Shown: positions 1 through 13,852, numbered from the stretch's first letter. The stretch is DNA of 64,000 bases from Bedellia somnulentella (GCA_963576735.1 OY755184.1:930001-994000); one strand, 5' to 3'. Notes: generated by a model not told the origin, from the letters alone. Translations and numbers: made by a program.

Positions 1-257
1 GAATGACTGATAAACACTGCGATCGTTTTAAACTGAACGATCCGCGTTGCTTGTTCCGAGTGTCGCTATACTTAAAAAGCTAATTCTTGTAGGTGTCATA
101 AAGAAATTTGTTTAATATGGTAGTATAGATGTATTTAGTATACCTACTTGCATTTTGATGAACCAGCCAAATGTTTACTACCCCTGCTCAGCAGTGTCAG
201 AATAGGGATGGGAATATTATTTAATTTGCAATGTAATTTAAAATTTAGGTATAAGTT

Positions 258-635
258 TGGAATGGCAGGGCGTTAATATGGGATGCAACGTGTGTTGATA
301 CCCTAGCGCCTTGCCATTTATCAGGGTCGGCATCGCGAACAGGTGCTGTTGCAGCCAATGCCGAGAGTTTCAAACGTCGAAAATATTCTGGATTATTGAA
401 TGATTATCATTTTATTCCTTTCGCCGTTGAAACTCTCGGCACATGGGGCAACGAGGCGCGGGTTTTCTTAAAAGATCTCTCAGCCCGCCTAGTGGAAGTC
501 AGTGGTGATCCTAGGGCTGGCAGCTACCTCGGCCAACGAATTAGCATAGCCATTCAAAGAGGAAATGCTGCCAGTATTTTAGGCGCGATACCGTTCTGCG
601 AGAGCGATGAATTTCATGAAATTTTCCATCTTTAG
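258..635 (+). mobile_element. Non-LTR retrotransposon C-terminal coding remnant
   Basis: An open frame can be followed from about 258 through the ATG at 396 to a stop at 633-635. It reads motifs such as WDATCVDTLAP, FAVETLGTWG and SYLGQRISIAIQRGNAAS. From memory of such proteins, this pattern is the extreme C-terminus after the reverse transcriptase of one class of non-LTR retrotransposon. The RT domain itself is absent, so this is a 5'-truncated remnant and not a host gene. A second remnant of the same family lies at 58064-58180 on the minus strand, which supports a repeat origin. Clade assignment is uncertain. Confidence 0.6.
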
Positions 636-1245
636 TAGGTATTTATTTAGTTTTATATTTTAATTTAGGTTGTGAATTGTCTGTGTAAGTATTTTTAATT
701 ATTCTTGAATAAAACTTGTTTGGTATAAGTTTAAATTACTGAATTGATGTTTTAATAAAAAAATATAACGTTTTTCATTTTAATATTGTTGGATTATTCT
801 ACTGTCTATACAGAAAATAAGACTATGACGAATTTGCAATAACCAAAATAATCCACTCCTTAAAATTATAGTTGTAACGAATTTATTTACACATAGAATT
901 TTGTGGGACGAATTGAATTTGTGATGAATTAACAACAACCCTTGTCAATGAGGTATTTTTTATGAGTTTTCGAAGGCCTTATTGTTCATTCACTCGAAAG
1001 TCCTGCCATGCTCAATCAAATCACAGATTACATTTGATACGAGCGGTCATTGAATCGTACGCAAATATTAAACTTCGTTATATAGCAAAGTTGGACACTT
1101 AACAAAACTTATTTTATTTCAAGGGATTGCATTGAATCAAGTCCCTTAAAAAAAGTTTTGTTAAATTCCTTTGCCATCGTTTTATTTTATTTTATTAGTA
1201 AGTTATAGTTTTAATTTGGTAAAATTAGTGTTAATGTAAAGTTAA
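636..1245. other. AT-rich intergenic stretch
   Basis: No ORF, RNA gene or recognised repeat seen; AT-rich sequence between two repeats. Confidence 0.4.
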
Positions 1246-1249
1246 AAAT

Positions 1250-1620
1250 CCATACTTCCATACTAATATTATAAATTGGAAAGTGAGTTTGTTTGTTTGT
1301 TTATTTGTGCCGCTTTCACGCCGTAACTACTGAACCGATTGCTTTGAAATTTTGCAGACGTATAGTTAAAAATCCAGATTAAATAATAGGGTACTTTAAA
1401 TCCCGGGAAAATGATATTCCCGAGGGAAAACTAAAATATTGTTTGCTTGCTGGATGGATTGGAGATGGCGCTGTGTACGATTTAAAACAAGGTGATATAT
1501 TGCAAACCAATATAAACACGTAAATTTAGAAGCTAAATGATACGATAATGTATCCTTGAGAATGAGGAATTCCCGAGGGATGACGTACAATTTGTTTTAT
1601 CGTCTAAACTGTTTCTTTAC
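1250..1620 (+). repeat. Lepidopteran-type interspersed repeat, 5' part
   Basis: Begins CCATACTAATATTATAAAT, then a GTTT run and CGCTTTCACGCCGTAACTAC, then CTGAACCGATTGCTTTGAAA. This word order is familiar from a very common non-autonomous repeat in moth and butterfly genomes, often with Helitron-like ends. The CCCGGGAAAATG block near 1400 also fits. The 3' end (GCGGGC...CTAG type) is not attached here; similar ends occur at 3028-3060 and 16310-16407. Confidence 0.55.
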
Positions 1621-2560
1621 ATTATAAGTATTTACGTTACGTTAGTTCTTGAGGTATGCAATAGATGGTGCTCTGGCTATTTTTTAAACCGTGGTATCGA
1701 CTATCGATGTTTTTTAAGATACGTAAGAAGTGGAATATATTGCGCTTTAACCTATAGCTCATACAATAACTCGGTGCACTTTTCGAATCATTTACCTACT
1801 TTCTGTTTTATCTTTATTCACTATTTTTCATTTTACATTGAATTGTGGATTTTGGCGCTCGATATCGGTAGGGTATGAAAATGCGGGATAATACAGCGGG
1901 AGCGGGAGTTAATTAAATTTTTTGTCAATAGTAATACAGGGTATTCAAAATTTGCCGTCGGTAAATCTAACCTCTTTGAACATTCGAGAGACCCGAGATC
2001 AAAACTCAAAGGACACAAGCTTTCAGTAAAGAAAAAGTTATTATGTTATCTTAGAATAATAGCTAGAACTATTGCATCATGAAATAGGATATCATTCATC
2101 TCGGACAATCCCCATATTCCCGATCAATCTCTGCTTGCAACTCACCCACCATCACCAACGGTTAGTGTAGGGGGCAGCACCCACCGGGCCTCCGCTCCGC
2201 AGCACCAAACTATTATGCGTACTTAGTATTTTCTAAGATTTTCGCGATTGAACATTACAATTAAAACAACTATTATTAAACTAAACCCATGTTATAACAC
2301 GCGATTAAAGACCCGAAAATCAATAGTTACTATACGTACTAATACGAACATAATAACTCGAACATAGAAACTTGGTACAAAATTGTTTGTTTCATGATTC
2401 TTATTAAATGTTTTTTGGCACTGAGGGGTTGAAATAGCAAATGAAAGTTAGTATAGAGATTTTTGACATTTCAGTTTTAGAAACTTGAAACTTGGTGCGA
2501 TTGACTGTTATAACCACAAAAAAATAGAATTTATGAAATTCATCCATCAATCAATCAATC
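1621..2560. other. Unassigned intergenic stretch
   Basis: No supported gene or element. Only a short GC-richer patch (about 2140-2210) stands out. Confidence 0.35.
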
Positions 2561-2561
2561 A

Positions 2562-2803
2562 AGTGCAGTGTAGTGTCGGCTTAGAATAACACTACCCCAT
2601 TTCTACCCGTGGGTGATCGTAAGAGGCGACTAAGGGTATAGGGGCTTCTGAAGTGATTTTTGGGCGATGTGGTTGGAGACCCGTCACCAAAAACATTTAT
2701 TACCTTTTCCCCAATCAACTTCCAAAAGTGGATGAGGAATTTTTAATTCCAAAGCTCTGGCTTCCCCGTTAAGGGATTTATAGCCGTGAGTATATGTATG
2801 TAT
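2562..2803 (+). repeat. SINE S1 copy
   Basis: Near full-length. Head GTAGTGTCGGCTTAGAATAA, middle GGGCGATGTGGTTGGAGACC, end TTTATAGCCGTGAGTATATG plus a short TATG tail. Belongs to the subgroup with CCCGTGGGTGATCG and CCGTTAAGGG. Confidence 0.85.
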
Positions 2804-2816
2804 CCATCAATCATTC

Positions 2817-2935
2817 ATGAGTATATATACACTAACGGCCATAAATCACAAAAAGGATAACCATGGCTCCGGAGATAGTAATTCTTCATCCACTTTTGGA
2901 AGTTGAATAGGGAAAAGGTACCTAGTCAAAAAAAA
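2817..2935 (-). repeat. SINE S1, 3' half
   Basis: Reverse-oriented 3' half of S1 (tail GAGTATATATACACTAACGG, then CACTTTTGGAAGTTGAATAG), lying tail-to-tail with the plus copy just before it. Degenerate. Confidence 0.7.
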
Positions 2936-3027
2936 TTGCATCGCTGAACAATAACTTAAAAAGCCTCAATGTCCTTTATATCTTTTATACAACTTTTTTA
3001 AATATAAACTGGATGAAAAAAATGTAG

Positions 3028-3060
3028 TCGACGCGGACGTAGTCGCGGGCAAAAAGCTAG
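3028..3060 (+). repeat. Helitron-like 3' terminus
   Basis: ACGCGGACGTAGTCGCGGGC followed by AAAAAGCTAG and then T. A CTAG end abutting T after a GC-rich potential hairpin is the usual 3' end of lepidopteran non-autonomous Helitrons. Only the end is recognisable. Confidence 0.45.
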
Positions 3061-3324
3061 TAAAAATATAAAAAAAACTTTTATTTACCACATTCAACAA
3101 GTTCTTTAAAAAAATTAGATAACTGTGGACATCACTAGCATTTCTAGTACCTTAATACAACTAACGCCATCGAATATACAAAAGCTGAATTATTTCATAA
3201 ATTGGAAAAATGCAAAAATGCATAAGTTATTCCAGTGGACGTTAGATGGCGTTTTTCTTTCCAAGATTACAGGTTTAGTACGAAGTGTCCCATCTATGTT
3301 CTAGTAAGTATAGTTTAATATCTT

Positions 3325-4445
3325 TGGTCGACGATATTCTGTGTGCTTCAGAAAACGAAAAACAGCACCTAAAACACCTTGAAATTATTTTTGATAAACT
3401 AAAGGAATATGGATTAACTATTAATTTAGAAAAGTGCGAATTTATGAAGAAAAAAATCGATTTTTTGGGATATCACATTACCAGTGAAGGTATTACGCCT
3501 ACTGAAGAAAAATTACACGCTATTACTAATTATCTTAAGCCTGAGAGAATTAATGAATTAAGAAGATTTTTAGGTATGATGAATTTTTATAGAAATAGTA
3601 TCCCTAGAGCAGCACAGTATCAAAGCATACTGAATAAATATTTACATAATTCCAAAAAGAATGACAGATCTATTATACCTTGGAATAAACTAGCTGAAGA
3701 ATCTTTTGAAAAATGCAAAGATTGTATCCGACATTTGGTAGAAATTTCACACCCAGTTAAAAACGCCCAACTTGCCCTAATGACAGATGCGAGTTTAAAA
3801 TCAGTTGGTGGTGTCCTACAGCAGAAGATACGTGGCGAATGGAAACCATTGGGTTTCTTTTCTAAAAACCTCACAGAAGCACAACAAAAGTACGCAACAT
3901 ATGACCGAGAATTGTTAGGTATATACTTAACTATTAAACATTTCAAACGATTAATTGAAGGAAGAGAATTCACTATTTATATAGATCATAAACCACTTAC
4001 TTTCGCATTCTCAAAGAAACCAAATATTGTCGATTTACCCCAAAGGATAAGACATTTAGATTATATATCACAGTTCTGTACTGATATTAGATATGTTTGT
4101 GGTTCAGAAAATGTAGTTGCTGACGCCTTGTCGCGCTTTATTGAAGAAATTGATGTCCCTTGCAAAGTCGATTACGTTAAGATGGCAAAGTTGCAATTAC
4201 GAAGCTTGGAAAAAGAAAAAGTGTTCCAAAAATCCAATTTAAATTTAACAAGAATTTCTTTACCTAATACGAATACTCAAATCTATTGTGATATTTCAAC
4301 TGGTAATTCTAGACCATACGTACCTAAGGAAATGAGAAAAGAAATTTTTGATATGATTCACGAATCAACCCACCCGGGAACTCGAAGTACAAAAAAAATG
4401 TTGACTCAAAAATTCGTATGGAAAGGCATGAATAGAGATATATAA
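3325..4445 (+). mobile_element. Ty3/gypsy pol remnant: RT (3' half), RNase H, integrase start
   Basis: Decayed pol gene of a Ty3/gypsy LTR retrotransposon. The frame enters at the RT catalytic box (LVDDILCAS), so fingers and palm upstream are missing. It continues through FLGYHITSEGI, the LRRFLGMMNFYR connection, RNase H (TDAS, YATYDRELLGIYL, YIDHKPLTFAF and ADALSR) and the start of the integrase zinc finger (HESTHPGT). The frame breaks at 4443-4445, exactly where the finger's second half should begin; that half lies in another frame downstream. No gag or protease is seen, so the copy is 5'-truncated and cannot be autonomous. The first in-frame Met at 3285 is only the edge of the open frame, not a real start. 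Confidence 0.9.
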
Positions 4446-5443
4446 GCCTTTGGTGTAAAACATGCATATCATGTCAAAAATCAAAAGTAATCAGGCACAC
4501 GAACTCACCGTTCGGTGCATTCATGCACGCTCAGCCAAGAGAGCATGTGCACATTGATATCGTTGGACCATTACCTTCAAGCCAAGGTTACCGATTTTTA
4601 CTTACAATGATCGACAGATGTACTTCATGGCCTGAAGCATTTCCGTTAAGATAAATAACAGCGGAGAAACTCGGAGAAATATTTTTTAATAAATGGATTT
4701 GTAGATTTGGAACGCCATTAAGGATTACTACAGATCAGGGACGACAATTTGAATCCGATTTATTCAAGTCCTTAGCAAAATTAATGGGTATTGAAAAGAT
4801 AAGAACAACGGCATATCATCCTCAAGCAAACGGAATGATAGAAAGATGGCATAGGTCTCTTAAAGCATCTTTAATGGCAAGAAATAGCCACCAGAATTGG
4901 GTAAAAGAATTACCTATAGTTTTATTAGGCCTACGCAGCTGTCTCCGCAGTGACACTGGTTTCAGTGCAGCAGAACTAGTATACGGCACCCCTATAAGAC
5001 TTCCGGGAGAGTTTTGCGAAAAATCAAATGACAAAAAAACTTATCCAGAATATGTAGACCAGTTGCGGCAAAATATAAAAAAGATATGTTCAGTACCCAA
5101 AAAAGAGTTACACCAAGAAAAATGTTTTGTGCACCCAGAAATGTTGACATGCATCCATGTGTTTGTTATACGAGAAGGGGTAACAAAAGGATTAATGCCA
5201 CCATATGAGGGCCCCTACCTAGTTACTCAGCGCAACAACAAGATTTTTAAAATAAATATGAATGGAAAGAATGTAGTGATATCTATCAACAGATTAAAAC
5301 CAGCATTTATTTTACATGATGAAATGTCACATAAAGTTGATAACGAGAATTTTATAAAAAAACAAGAAAACGCAGATGCGTACCATAGGTCACATTCACG
5401 TTATGGAAGACAATACAAACTCACAGTTCCATTTACAATATGA
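4446..5443 (+). pseudogene. Ty3/gypsy integrase remnant, frameshift and stop
   Basis: Continuation of the upstream pol gene after a frameshift. It carries the second half of the HHCC zinc finger (WCKTCISCQK) and the integrase core: first Asp near 4557, second Asp in TTDQGRQFES, Glu in GMIERWHRS. It ends with a GPY-type C-terminal module (YEGPYLV...RLKPAFI). A TAA at about 4652 interrupts the core between the first and second catalytic Asp; the frame is open again from 4784 to the stop at 5443. With the frameshift, this marks an inactive copy. It lies directly before a polypurine tract and LTR, so the element's 3' end is intact in order. Confidence 0.88.
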
Positions 5444-5490
5444 ACTTTGGTAAAAAAATATGTGCATTAGTTAACATTTATTAGTTTTTT

Positions 5491-5675
5491 TAAGGGGGGA
5501 ATATCTGTGCCGTGCCATATCTGTTCAGATCTTTTATCGATGACTCGGACACAGATAAGCAATGTAATTATTATTAAGAAATTCACGTAGGGACCAGGTT
5601 TATAAGCAGCACAATTATTTCAATAAAATTAGTCATAATCTGCAACATGTCGTAGCATTTATTTCTCACCAAAAC
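5491..5675 (+). mobile_element. Polypurine tract and 3' LTR of the Ty3/gypsy copy
   Basis: AAGGGGGGA (5492-5500) is a polypurine tract placed 48 bases after the integrase stop. The following 170-odd bases look like a short LTR: near-start TGTGCCGTGCC, TATA-like TATAAG at 5601-5606, AATAAA at 5622-5627, and a CA end near 5667 or 5675. No second LTR is in the window, so the exact borders cannot be proven. Confidence 0.65.
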
Positions 5676-5689
5676 AAGGTTCTAATAGG

Positions 5690-6310
5690 TTATATTATTT
5701 GAACTTGGTTTACTTCACAACTAAGAACATCCTTTGTATCTAAATTAGTCAAAATGTTATCAATGCAAGATGCCGTTCCATTACGAATAAACGTGGTTGA
5801 GTCTGTAAAATGTCTAAAATTATAACTAGCCAATAATGTCATAAAACCACTTTTTTTTACTATCGTCATCGTAATGTAAATTTATATTAAAATCACCACA
5901 TAAAATATTTTTTTTTGAAAAATTCATGCCTACTACTCAAAATCTGTAAACTCTTTTGCATTGGGTGTGCGGTAACAGCAGAAAATAGACAAATTAGTGT
6001 ACAAACCTTTAACACCGCTAAATTCATTATAGTTTGCCTTATATTGTTTTTCTGCTACTAAAATGTTTTCACAATTCGTATTTGCCTTTAGGGCCATTAC
6101 TCCTCTTCTTTTTTATTGGTGCGTGTGTTGCACGAAATAACATTGTAATTATTCAACGCAAATAATGGTGCTGATGTTTTATTGAGAAAATGTTTGATAA
6201 TAGCAATATAATATACGGGGTTTCTAAACGTATCGAAGAATAGTTATATTTCATGCTGTTTGTTGAATATTCCACAAACATTTTGGTGCATAATCATTAA
6301 AGATTTGGTA
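5690..6310 (-). mobile_element. LINE endonuclease-domain remnant
   Basis: Minus-strand translation gives, with frameshifts, an AP-type endonuclease of a Jockey/CR1-like non-LTR retrotransposon: MHQNVCGIFNKQHEI at the start, a KKRRGVMALK block, a CCYRTPNAKEFTDF block and CIDNILTN near the end. These follow the usual order of such domains. No RT follows, since it would be replaced by the LTR region. Degenerate. Confidence 0.7.
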
Positions 6311-6330
6311 TCACAGGTTTTTCTGTTATT

Positions 6331-7245
6331 GCAATTTATGAAAAAGCTGTTGATTGGTGTTGCCATCACAATACCACCCCATCACTTGTCTCTGTACGAT
6401 ATAGTATGGTAAGGTAAGGGATATGGTATCGTGAACGTACCACCTCAACACACCTGAGCTATCCCTGTAGTGTATTAGCTCTTTCCCTTCTAAACGGAGC
6501 TTTGGGAGGGTAGAAAAATATTTATTTGGTATTCATAAGGACAAAATGAGAGAATCAAATATTTCAACACAAAAAAATGAAGGCTTAAGAAAAATACATT
6601 AAAAGAGCAAGAAAAAGAAAACGCCAAAGACGCATATTAGGGCACATAACGCGGGATCAGGGCAATAGCGAAACACTTAATCAGCGTCAGTTAAAATAAG
6701 ATAAAACTAAGCAACACGTCTGAGGGTTAAGAGCAGCGGCATTATAGGAGGAACACGACTTACGAGAAGAAAAAACCAAAAACGTGGCTGTAAGTAGGGT
6801 GAAATCATATATGTTTATAATGTGTGTGAATTTATTAGTTGATAACTTTGAACGTAAATCATAATAAAAGTCGCTTTAGTAATTAAAACCAACTTACTAA
6901 CACGTAAATAGCTTTATCAGCAGTAAATTATGAAGGAACATAACAAGAGTGTTCCTTTTGACATCTCATTCGGTAGTGATCAAAAAGTGAAGACACTAGA
7001 ACATTATTTTATGATAAATGTCATAGGTATTTGGCACGACTTCGGTGCGCTCTGATTTTCGAATCCACGATATAGTTTCATGTCATGTCACATCATATTA
7101 CGATCTTTAGAATATTTTTGTTGTATCACTTATTCACGGTTTTTAATATATAATAATTATTTTTTCCCTTTTACAATTTCTGAGTTGACCTGACAGAGGT
7201 CTCATGACATTGCACTTTACGTATATTTATCGGCACTGACACACT
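6331..7245. other. Unassigned intergenic stretch
   Basis: No gene recognised. It contains A-rich, possibly old repeat sequence around 6540-6790 that I could not classify. Confidence 0.35.
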
Positions 7246-7491
7246 ATATATATACATATACTCACGGCTATAAATCCCTAGAAGGGGTAGCCAGAGCTAA
7301 GGAATGAGAAACTCCTCAGCCACTTTTGGAAGTTGCGTGGGAAATAAGATGTTGAAATAAAGGTTGTTGGTGATGGATCTCCAACCGCATCGCCCAAAAA
7401 TCCTTTAAAAATCCCAATACCATTAGTCGCCTTTTACTTACACCCACCGGAAGAAATGGGGTAGTGCTATTCTAAGCCGACACTACACAGC
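7246..7491 (-). repeat. SINE S1 copy
   Basis: Near full-length, reverse orientation: tail ATATACTCACGGCTATAAAT, body CAACCGCATCGCCCAAAAAT, head TATTCTAAGCCGACACTACA. Subgroup with CACCGGAAGAAATGGGGTAG. Confidence 0.88.
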
Positions 7492-8096
7492 AAATATATA
7501 TATACGTGTCTATATTTTAATATGTTATTATAAATTATTTAGGATCTGGCAGAAAATCAGTGGTAAAGGTTTTTTTGCCTTTGCTATATTGCTGAGCCAG
7601 ATTCCTATTCTTGCCTATTATTCGCCTTGCACTATTTTTAAACTAGAGTATAATATGTTGTTTTATTTTTATACTTGTTTTATTTTTTTTGTTTTCTTTT
7701 ATAAGAGTCTTCAAATAATAATTTCTTTTCTTTTTTTTTCTTTTAATTCTTCGGCTTGAAATCCCAAGCAGAGGCAACCGAAGCTTAAATTATAATAACA
7801 CTACTTTTTCTATAAAAACAATCTATCTTCATAATAAACTTTACACTACAAGAGGAGGATAATTTTAAACATCAGTACCATCATATTACCCAGGCAACCT
7901 CTTCAGTATGCAGCGATATAAAATTATGTATGTGGTGGCAATAAATACAAGATTTGAAACATTGATACATAGTTATGATAAAGATTGCTTGACCAACATA
8001 ATAAGAATTGATTAAAGTAAGCCATGGTCAAAATCTAAATAGAATTATATCGCCAAACGTTTTTTTGCGTTTGATTGCACGAGTGAGGTTTTCAGA
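7492..8096. other. AT-rich intergenic stretch
   Basis: Nothing recognisable; T-rich tracts near 7670-7745. Confidence 0.4.
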
Positions 8097-8400
8097 ACAT
8101 ACATATACTCACGCTATTAATTCCCATTGGGGTAAGCAGAGACTATCGATTGCCAATTTGTACGACTCTGGCAATTTTTTTAATCTTCATATATATACAT
8201 CAAACTTTTCATGCGTGCTCTTTTATTTTACCACTTCGGACGCCTGCCTTTTTATGGTCCAAAAGCTGATCCAAAAGTGCGCTCCGTTGTCGTCCCCTAC
8301 TGACATAACCTTCCATATTGGCCTTATAAATCTCTTTTTGAAGAATCTCGAACTGAAGTCGATCAAACAATTAATTAATATCATTACATGATGAAAATGA
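8097..8400 (-). mobile_element. RTE-like LINE, 3' end remnant
   Basis: Reverse-oriented 3' end of the RTE-like element. The tail ACATACATATACTCACGCTA, the words GAGACTATCGAT and CCCATTGGGG, and minus-strand residues KEIYKANMEGYVSRGR and KKAGVRS match the better-preserved copy at 47985-48553. Frames are broken. Confidence 0.75.
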
Positions 8401-8659
8401 TTATGTGTCATCAGCAAAACAAACTTTGTATGTGGTTGTGTTGGCATAAACATATGCTAAAAATAGAATTGGGCCTGAAACTGAGGATCACCAGCTGAGA
8501 CAGGGAAAGTGAAGGGGTTATCATTTTGGGGTAAAAAATTTGGAGACTATGCTTCAGTTGAGATTTATCATCACCTGTCCTTTTCTAAGCATTATTCCCC
8601 TCCCAATTTCCCAAAGAATACCCTTTATTTGGGAAGATATATAAGTCAAACATACGGAT

Positions 8660-8860
8660 AAAATATGCTTACTGCTGTAAAACCCCAAAAAGAGATAGCC
8701 AGAGCTTTAGATTAAAAATATTCTAAACCACTTTTGGTATTTGAGTGGAGAAAAGGTAGTAACATAAATAATGGTAGGTGAGAGGTCTCCATATCGCCCA
8801 ATTATCACAGTCATATTAAGACACCCGGGAATAGGTTATTCTAAGCCGACATGAGACGAC
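8660..8860 (-). repeat. SINE S1, degenerate
   Basis: Diverged S1: GTAAAACCCCAAAAAGAGAT, CCACTTTTGGTATTTGAGTG, ATCGCCCAA and TTCTAAGCCGACATGAG in the expected order. Confidence 0.7.
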
Positions 8861-9019
8861 TAGTATTAGTCGCATCATAATAACTATTTCGGTCTTTTAT
8901 GATTATGACTTAGTAAAGGTTAACAATCATAATTACATATTTTTTTTTTTAAAAGCATAACTATATTTAAGCAATCTTTTACATGCTCCAGTTCTCAGGA
9001 TCAGAATTCTTTTCAATTC

Positions 9020-9346
9020 TTTCTTTCTATTCTCTTCAACAAAACACTATTGTGTCATAACCAACAACTAGGAGAAGTTATAAAAATTACAAGGACCCAA
9101 GAAACGCACTTTTACTAGTCTAAGCGACTTATTTGGTATGGCGCTTGATGGTCGTGCTTGGAGCTCCGACGAGTCGTTTGCCAGAATTCGCGAGTGCCTA
9201 AATTTGGAAGATTGTTCAGAGCATCGAATATTATAATTAGATAAACATTGTTCAGTCAATGACGTATCGGGCACAGGTGGTTTTGGGGGGAGACGAAGGG
9301 ACGTGAATGATCACAGGTATAAATTCGGGGAGCGTCCGCGCAGCCC
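9020..9346 (+). promoter_or_regulatory. Promoter of actin gene 1
   Basis: About 300 bp here is alignable with the region upstream of the second actin gene (30965-31315), while neighbouring DNA is not. Shared blocks include CTCCGACGAGTCGTTTGCCA, a perfect MEF2-consensus site TTATAATTAG (9231-9240), a CRE/AP1-like TGACGTA (9260-9266), an E-box CAGGTG (9274-9279), a TGATCACAGG block and the TATA box TATAAAT (9319-9325). Transcription probably starts around 9347-9350 in CCCACTCTGC, about 30 bp after TATA. MEF2 plus E-box fits muscle expression; this role is inferred. Confidence 0.8.
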
Positions 9347-11066
<1,720 letters not shown>

Positions 11067-11225
11067 TTGCACAATCTTGCTTTCGCGCACATCTCATCCA
11101 TCGCTTCCGCTTTTACGCAATGATTTTTTACTCTATGTATTTATTTGTTACACTTGAAGCTATTGAGGCTGCTCGCTGTTGTGTAATGGTGTTTGTAACA
11201 ATAATAAAAAATACTTAATGTGATT
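11067..11225 (+). terminator. 3' UTR and poly(A) signal of actin gene 1
   Basis: AATAAA at 11203-11208 lies about 140 bp after the stop. Sequence remains similar to the second gene well past this point (GAAGAAGAATGCA at 11331 and 33301), so the duplicated unit is larger than the transcript. Confidence 0.75.
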
Positions 11226-11433
11226 TTTTTTAAATACAATTTTTATTACCAAAATGCTTTGCTTATTTTCCGATTGGCTATTTTCGCCCGAGACCGAATA
11301 TGGTGCGATGAATAGCTCCCAGTTATTAATAGAAGAAGAATGCATAACGCCGCTGCAGTTATATTGATATCAATCTATTGATATTCTCATATTCGCCGAG
11401 TGCGGTCGACGACCGATGACAACGGTATACATA

Positions 11434-11691
11434 AATACATATTCTCAAGGCTATAAGTTCCTAGAAGGGGTATTTAGAGGTCTGGAATAAGAAAATTTTC
11501 AGATGCTTTTGGAAGTTGAGTAAGGAAAATATTGAAAAATTAAAGTTGTTCGTGAGAAGTCTCCAACTCTCCAACCGCATCGCCAGAAAATCATTGAAAA
11601 AGCCCCAATAACCCTCTGTGTGTCTCAGTGGCCTCATATGAACACATGGGAAGAAATGGGTAGTTCTATTCTAACCCGACACCACACAGCT
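11434..11691 (-). repeat. SINE S1 copy, diverged
   Basis: Reverse S1 from ACATATTCTCAAGGCTATAA to CCCGACACCACACAGC, with a small duplication of CTCCAA in the middle. It marks where homology between the two actin copies stops. Confidence 0.8.
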
Positions 11692-13159
11692 CGCTGCCTG
11701 CATTGGTGCTAATTTAAAACTACTAGATCTATAGAATGATTCGATTGAAGAGATTTATAGCTCAGTTATCTCAACGTAGGAAAACCTTATCTTATTTTTT
11801 CTGGGGTTGCACGGACAACTAAGAGTACTGTGAGACTTTGCAAGTATTCCCCTTATTACCAACACTAAAAGTAACTGAAATCGGATAATATACTTTCTAA
11901 GCTTTGACTAGCCCTTTTTGAATTATTTATAAGCAATCGTTAAGATTAAAAAGCATTGGCGTGCACAAGATTTTAAAGAAGAGTAGGCATTTTCAAAATA
12001 AGCTAAAAAGTTTGATTTGATTGATTGATAATACAAATATTAAAATGTTGAGTATCAAACTTTGTTAATATTTTAAGGCGAGGGACCTTATTTCTAGGTA
12101 TGTTATTTTTATTGAAACAGAAGCTAACAAGAACTATGCCGAAAAAATACTGATGCTCGATGGAAGTCAGCGCAAGCTATTGGATCATCAGAAAGATACA
12201 ATCAATATTGGCTGAAAAAAAGCTCACGAACATGAGCATAAGAATGCAGGTTTTTCCCCAAAATCAGAAAATGCAGAGTCTGAAATTTCTGGTATTATTT
12301 TAACGGAAGCTAAAAATTAAAAAAAAATGCGAGAACTACTAATTTTGTTTTTAGATCTCCGATGAAAAAAAATAAAAGTTCTGCCACGAAAAATTCCTTT
12401 GTGTGAGAAATGCTGTTGTTGTTTTATATAACGAAGCGTATTACAATACGAGCTCGGAAAAAAGTGACAACTTTTAACAGTAAAAAGTTGTAAATGCAAA
12501 CATGGCTTTCTTCAAAAAAATATTTATTTTGATACAAATTTAAAAATGTGCAATTGTATGGATAAATTTTAAAAGAAAAACTCCGTTAATTTAAAGTGTG
12601 TTTGCCCCTTTATAATCCAATACCTAAGTCTATCGAAAATATCGGGAGTAGGTATAGTAAAAAAATACGTTGATGGTCGAAGTGTTGTACTAAAACTTAC
12701 CTCTATTATGTCATTATCAAATGAAAGTTGATCAAATAGATGATGACATATGGGCTAAAACTCGTCATCATGTAGAAAAAATAGAGGACCAATAGCTTTT
12801 GATATCATGATCTTGATTTTAGTTTTATTATTGATTTCAATGATACTACAGATTCAAAATGTAGTATTTCTGAAACTGGTGACGAATTTAACGAATATCT
12901 GGTTTTGTTTTAGTTGTTATTTGAAATACTCTTATTTCATTATTTGCAGTTTAAGAAGCAATGTTTGCAAGAAATGTTTAAGCTTTTTAAGTATTTTTTT
13001 TTATTTTATATTCCTGTTTTGTAGGCTTATACTATATTTTGTAACAAAAAAGTAAAATTCTTTTATTTTCATTCACCTTCACGTTTGGAAAATATTTGTT
13101 GTTTATTTAACTAATGAATGATATTCGTTTTTGCAAAGTTTTAACATAAATATATTTTT
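11692..13159. other. Unassigned AT-rich stretch
   Basis: No gene or recognised element. Together with neighbouring repeats it separates actin copy 1 from its conserved downstream island at 14462-14720; no such insertion exists downstream of copy 2. It is therefore probably old transposon sequence, but no ends were found. Confidence 0.35.
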
Positions 13160-13192
13160 ATTTAGGTGTTTGGGCGATGCGTTTGGAGACCC
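13160..13192 (+). repeat. SINE S1, internal fragment
   Basis: Only the central words GTTTGGGCGATGCG and TTTGGAGACCC remain. Confidence 0.45.
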
Positions 13193-13363
13193 TTTCTTTT
13201 CAGCAGAGCATATTTCAGTGTAAGTCTGAAGCGCAATACTTGAATTTGAAGCCCGCCGGGCCGCCGACAATGCCCGGCTACACAAGCCGACGACCTGTGT
13301 TAAAAGAATTATGTGTACCTACCTGCGTATAAAAACTAGACCGCCGACAAAATGCTTCGACAC

Positions 13364-13411
13364 GATTGGCATTAATTAACCCGTGAAAGCACGGGTTAAT
13401 TAATGCCAATC
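13364..13411. repeat. Perfect 22-bp-stem hairpin
   Basis: GATTGGCATTAATTAACCCG then TG, a four-base AAAG loop, and the exact reverse complement. No mismatch in 22 pairs. Not part of any repeat recognised elsewhere in the window. Confidence 0.9.
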
Positions 13412-13616
13412 ATGCATTGCATAAGCCTTTATTACTTACTTCTGATATAAAAGATTAGAAGACAGGATGGGCGCGTCTTCGTGAATTCAACTATTTTTAT
13501 CTACGTATGAGTTGTGTCTTAGACTATACTTCTTATTCATTGATGTAAACGTTGAATTATGTAAACGTTGAGTTGTTGTGTTGGTTCTGATTAATTATTT
13601 AATTTGCTAGGATACC

Positions 13617-13852
13617 GTGTAGTGCCGGCTTAGAATGTCACTAACTCTTTCTACTTACAGGTGCCGTAAGAGGCGACTAAGGTTATGGGGCTTTTTTAAG
13701 TGGTTTTTGGGCGATGCGGTTGGAGATCTACCACCAACGATACTTTATTTATACCATCTTGTCCGCTATCAACTTCCGAATGTGGTTGAGGAGTTTCTAG
13801 CTCTGGTTACCCCTTTTTGGGAATTTTGGCTTGAGCATATGTATGTATGTAT
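13617..13852 (+). repeat. SINE S1 copy
   Basis: From GTGTAGTGCCGGCTTAGAAT to a short TATG tail (GAGCATATGTATGTATG). Subgroup with CCAACGATACTTTATT. Confidence 0.85.
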
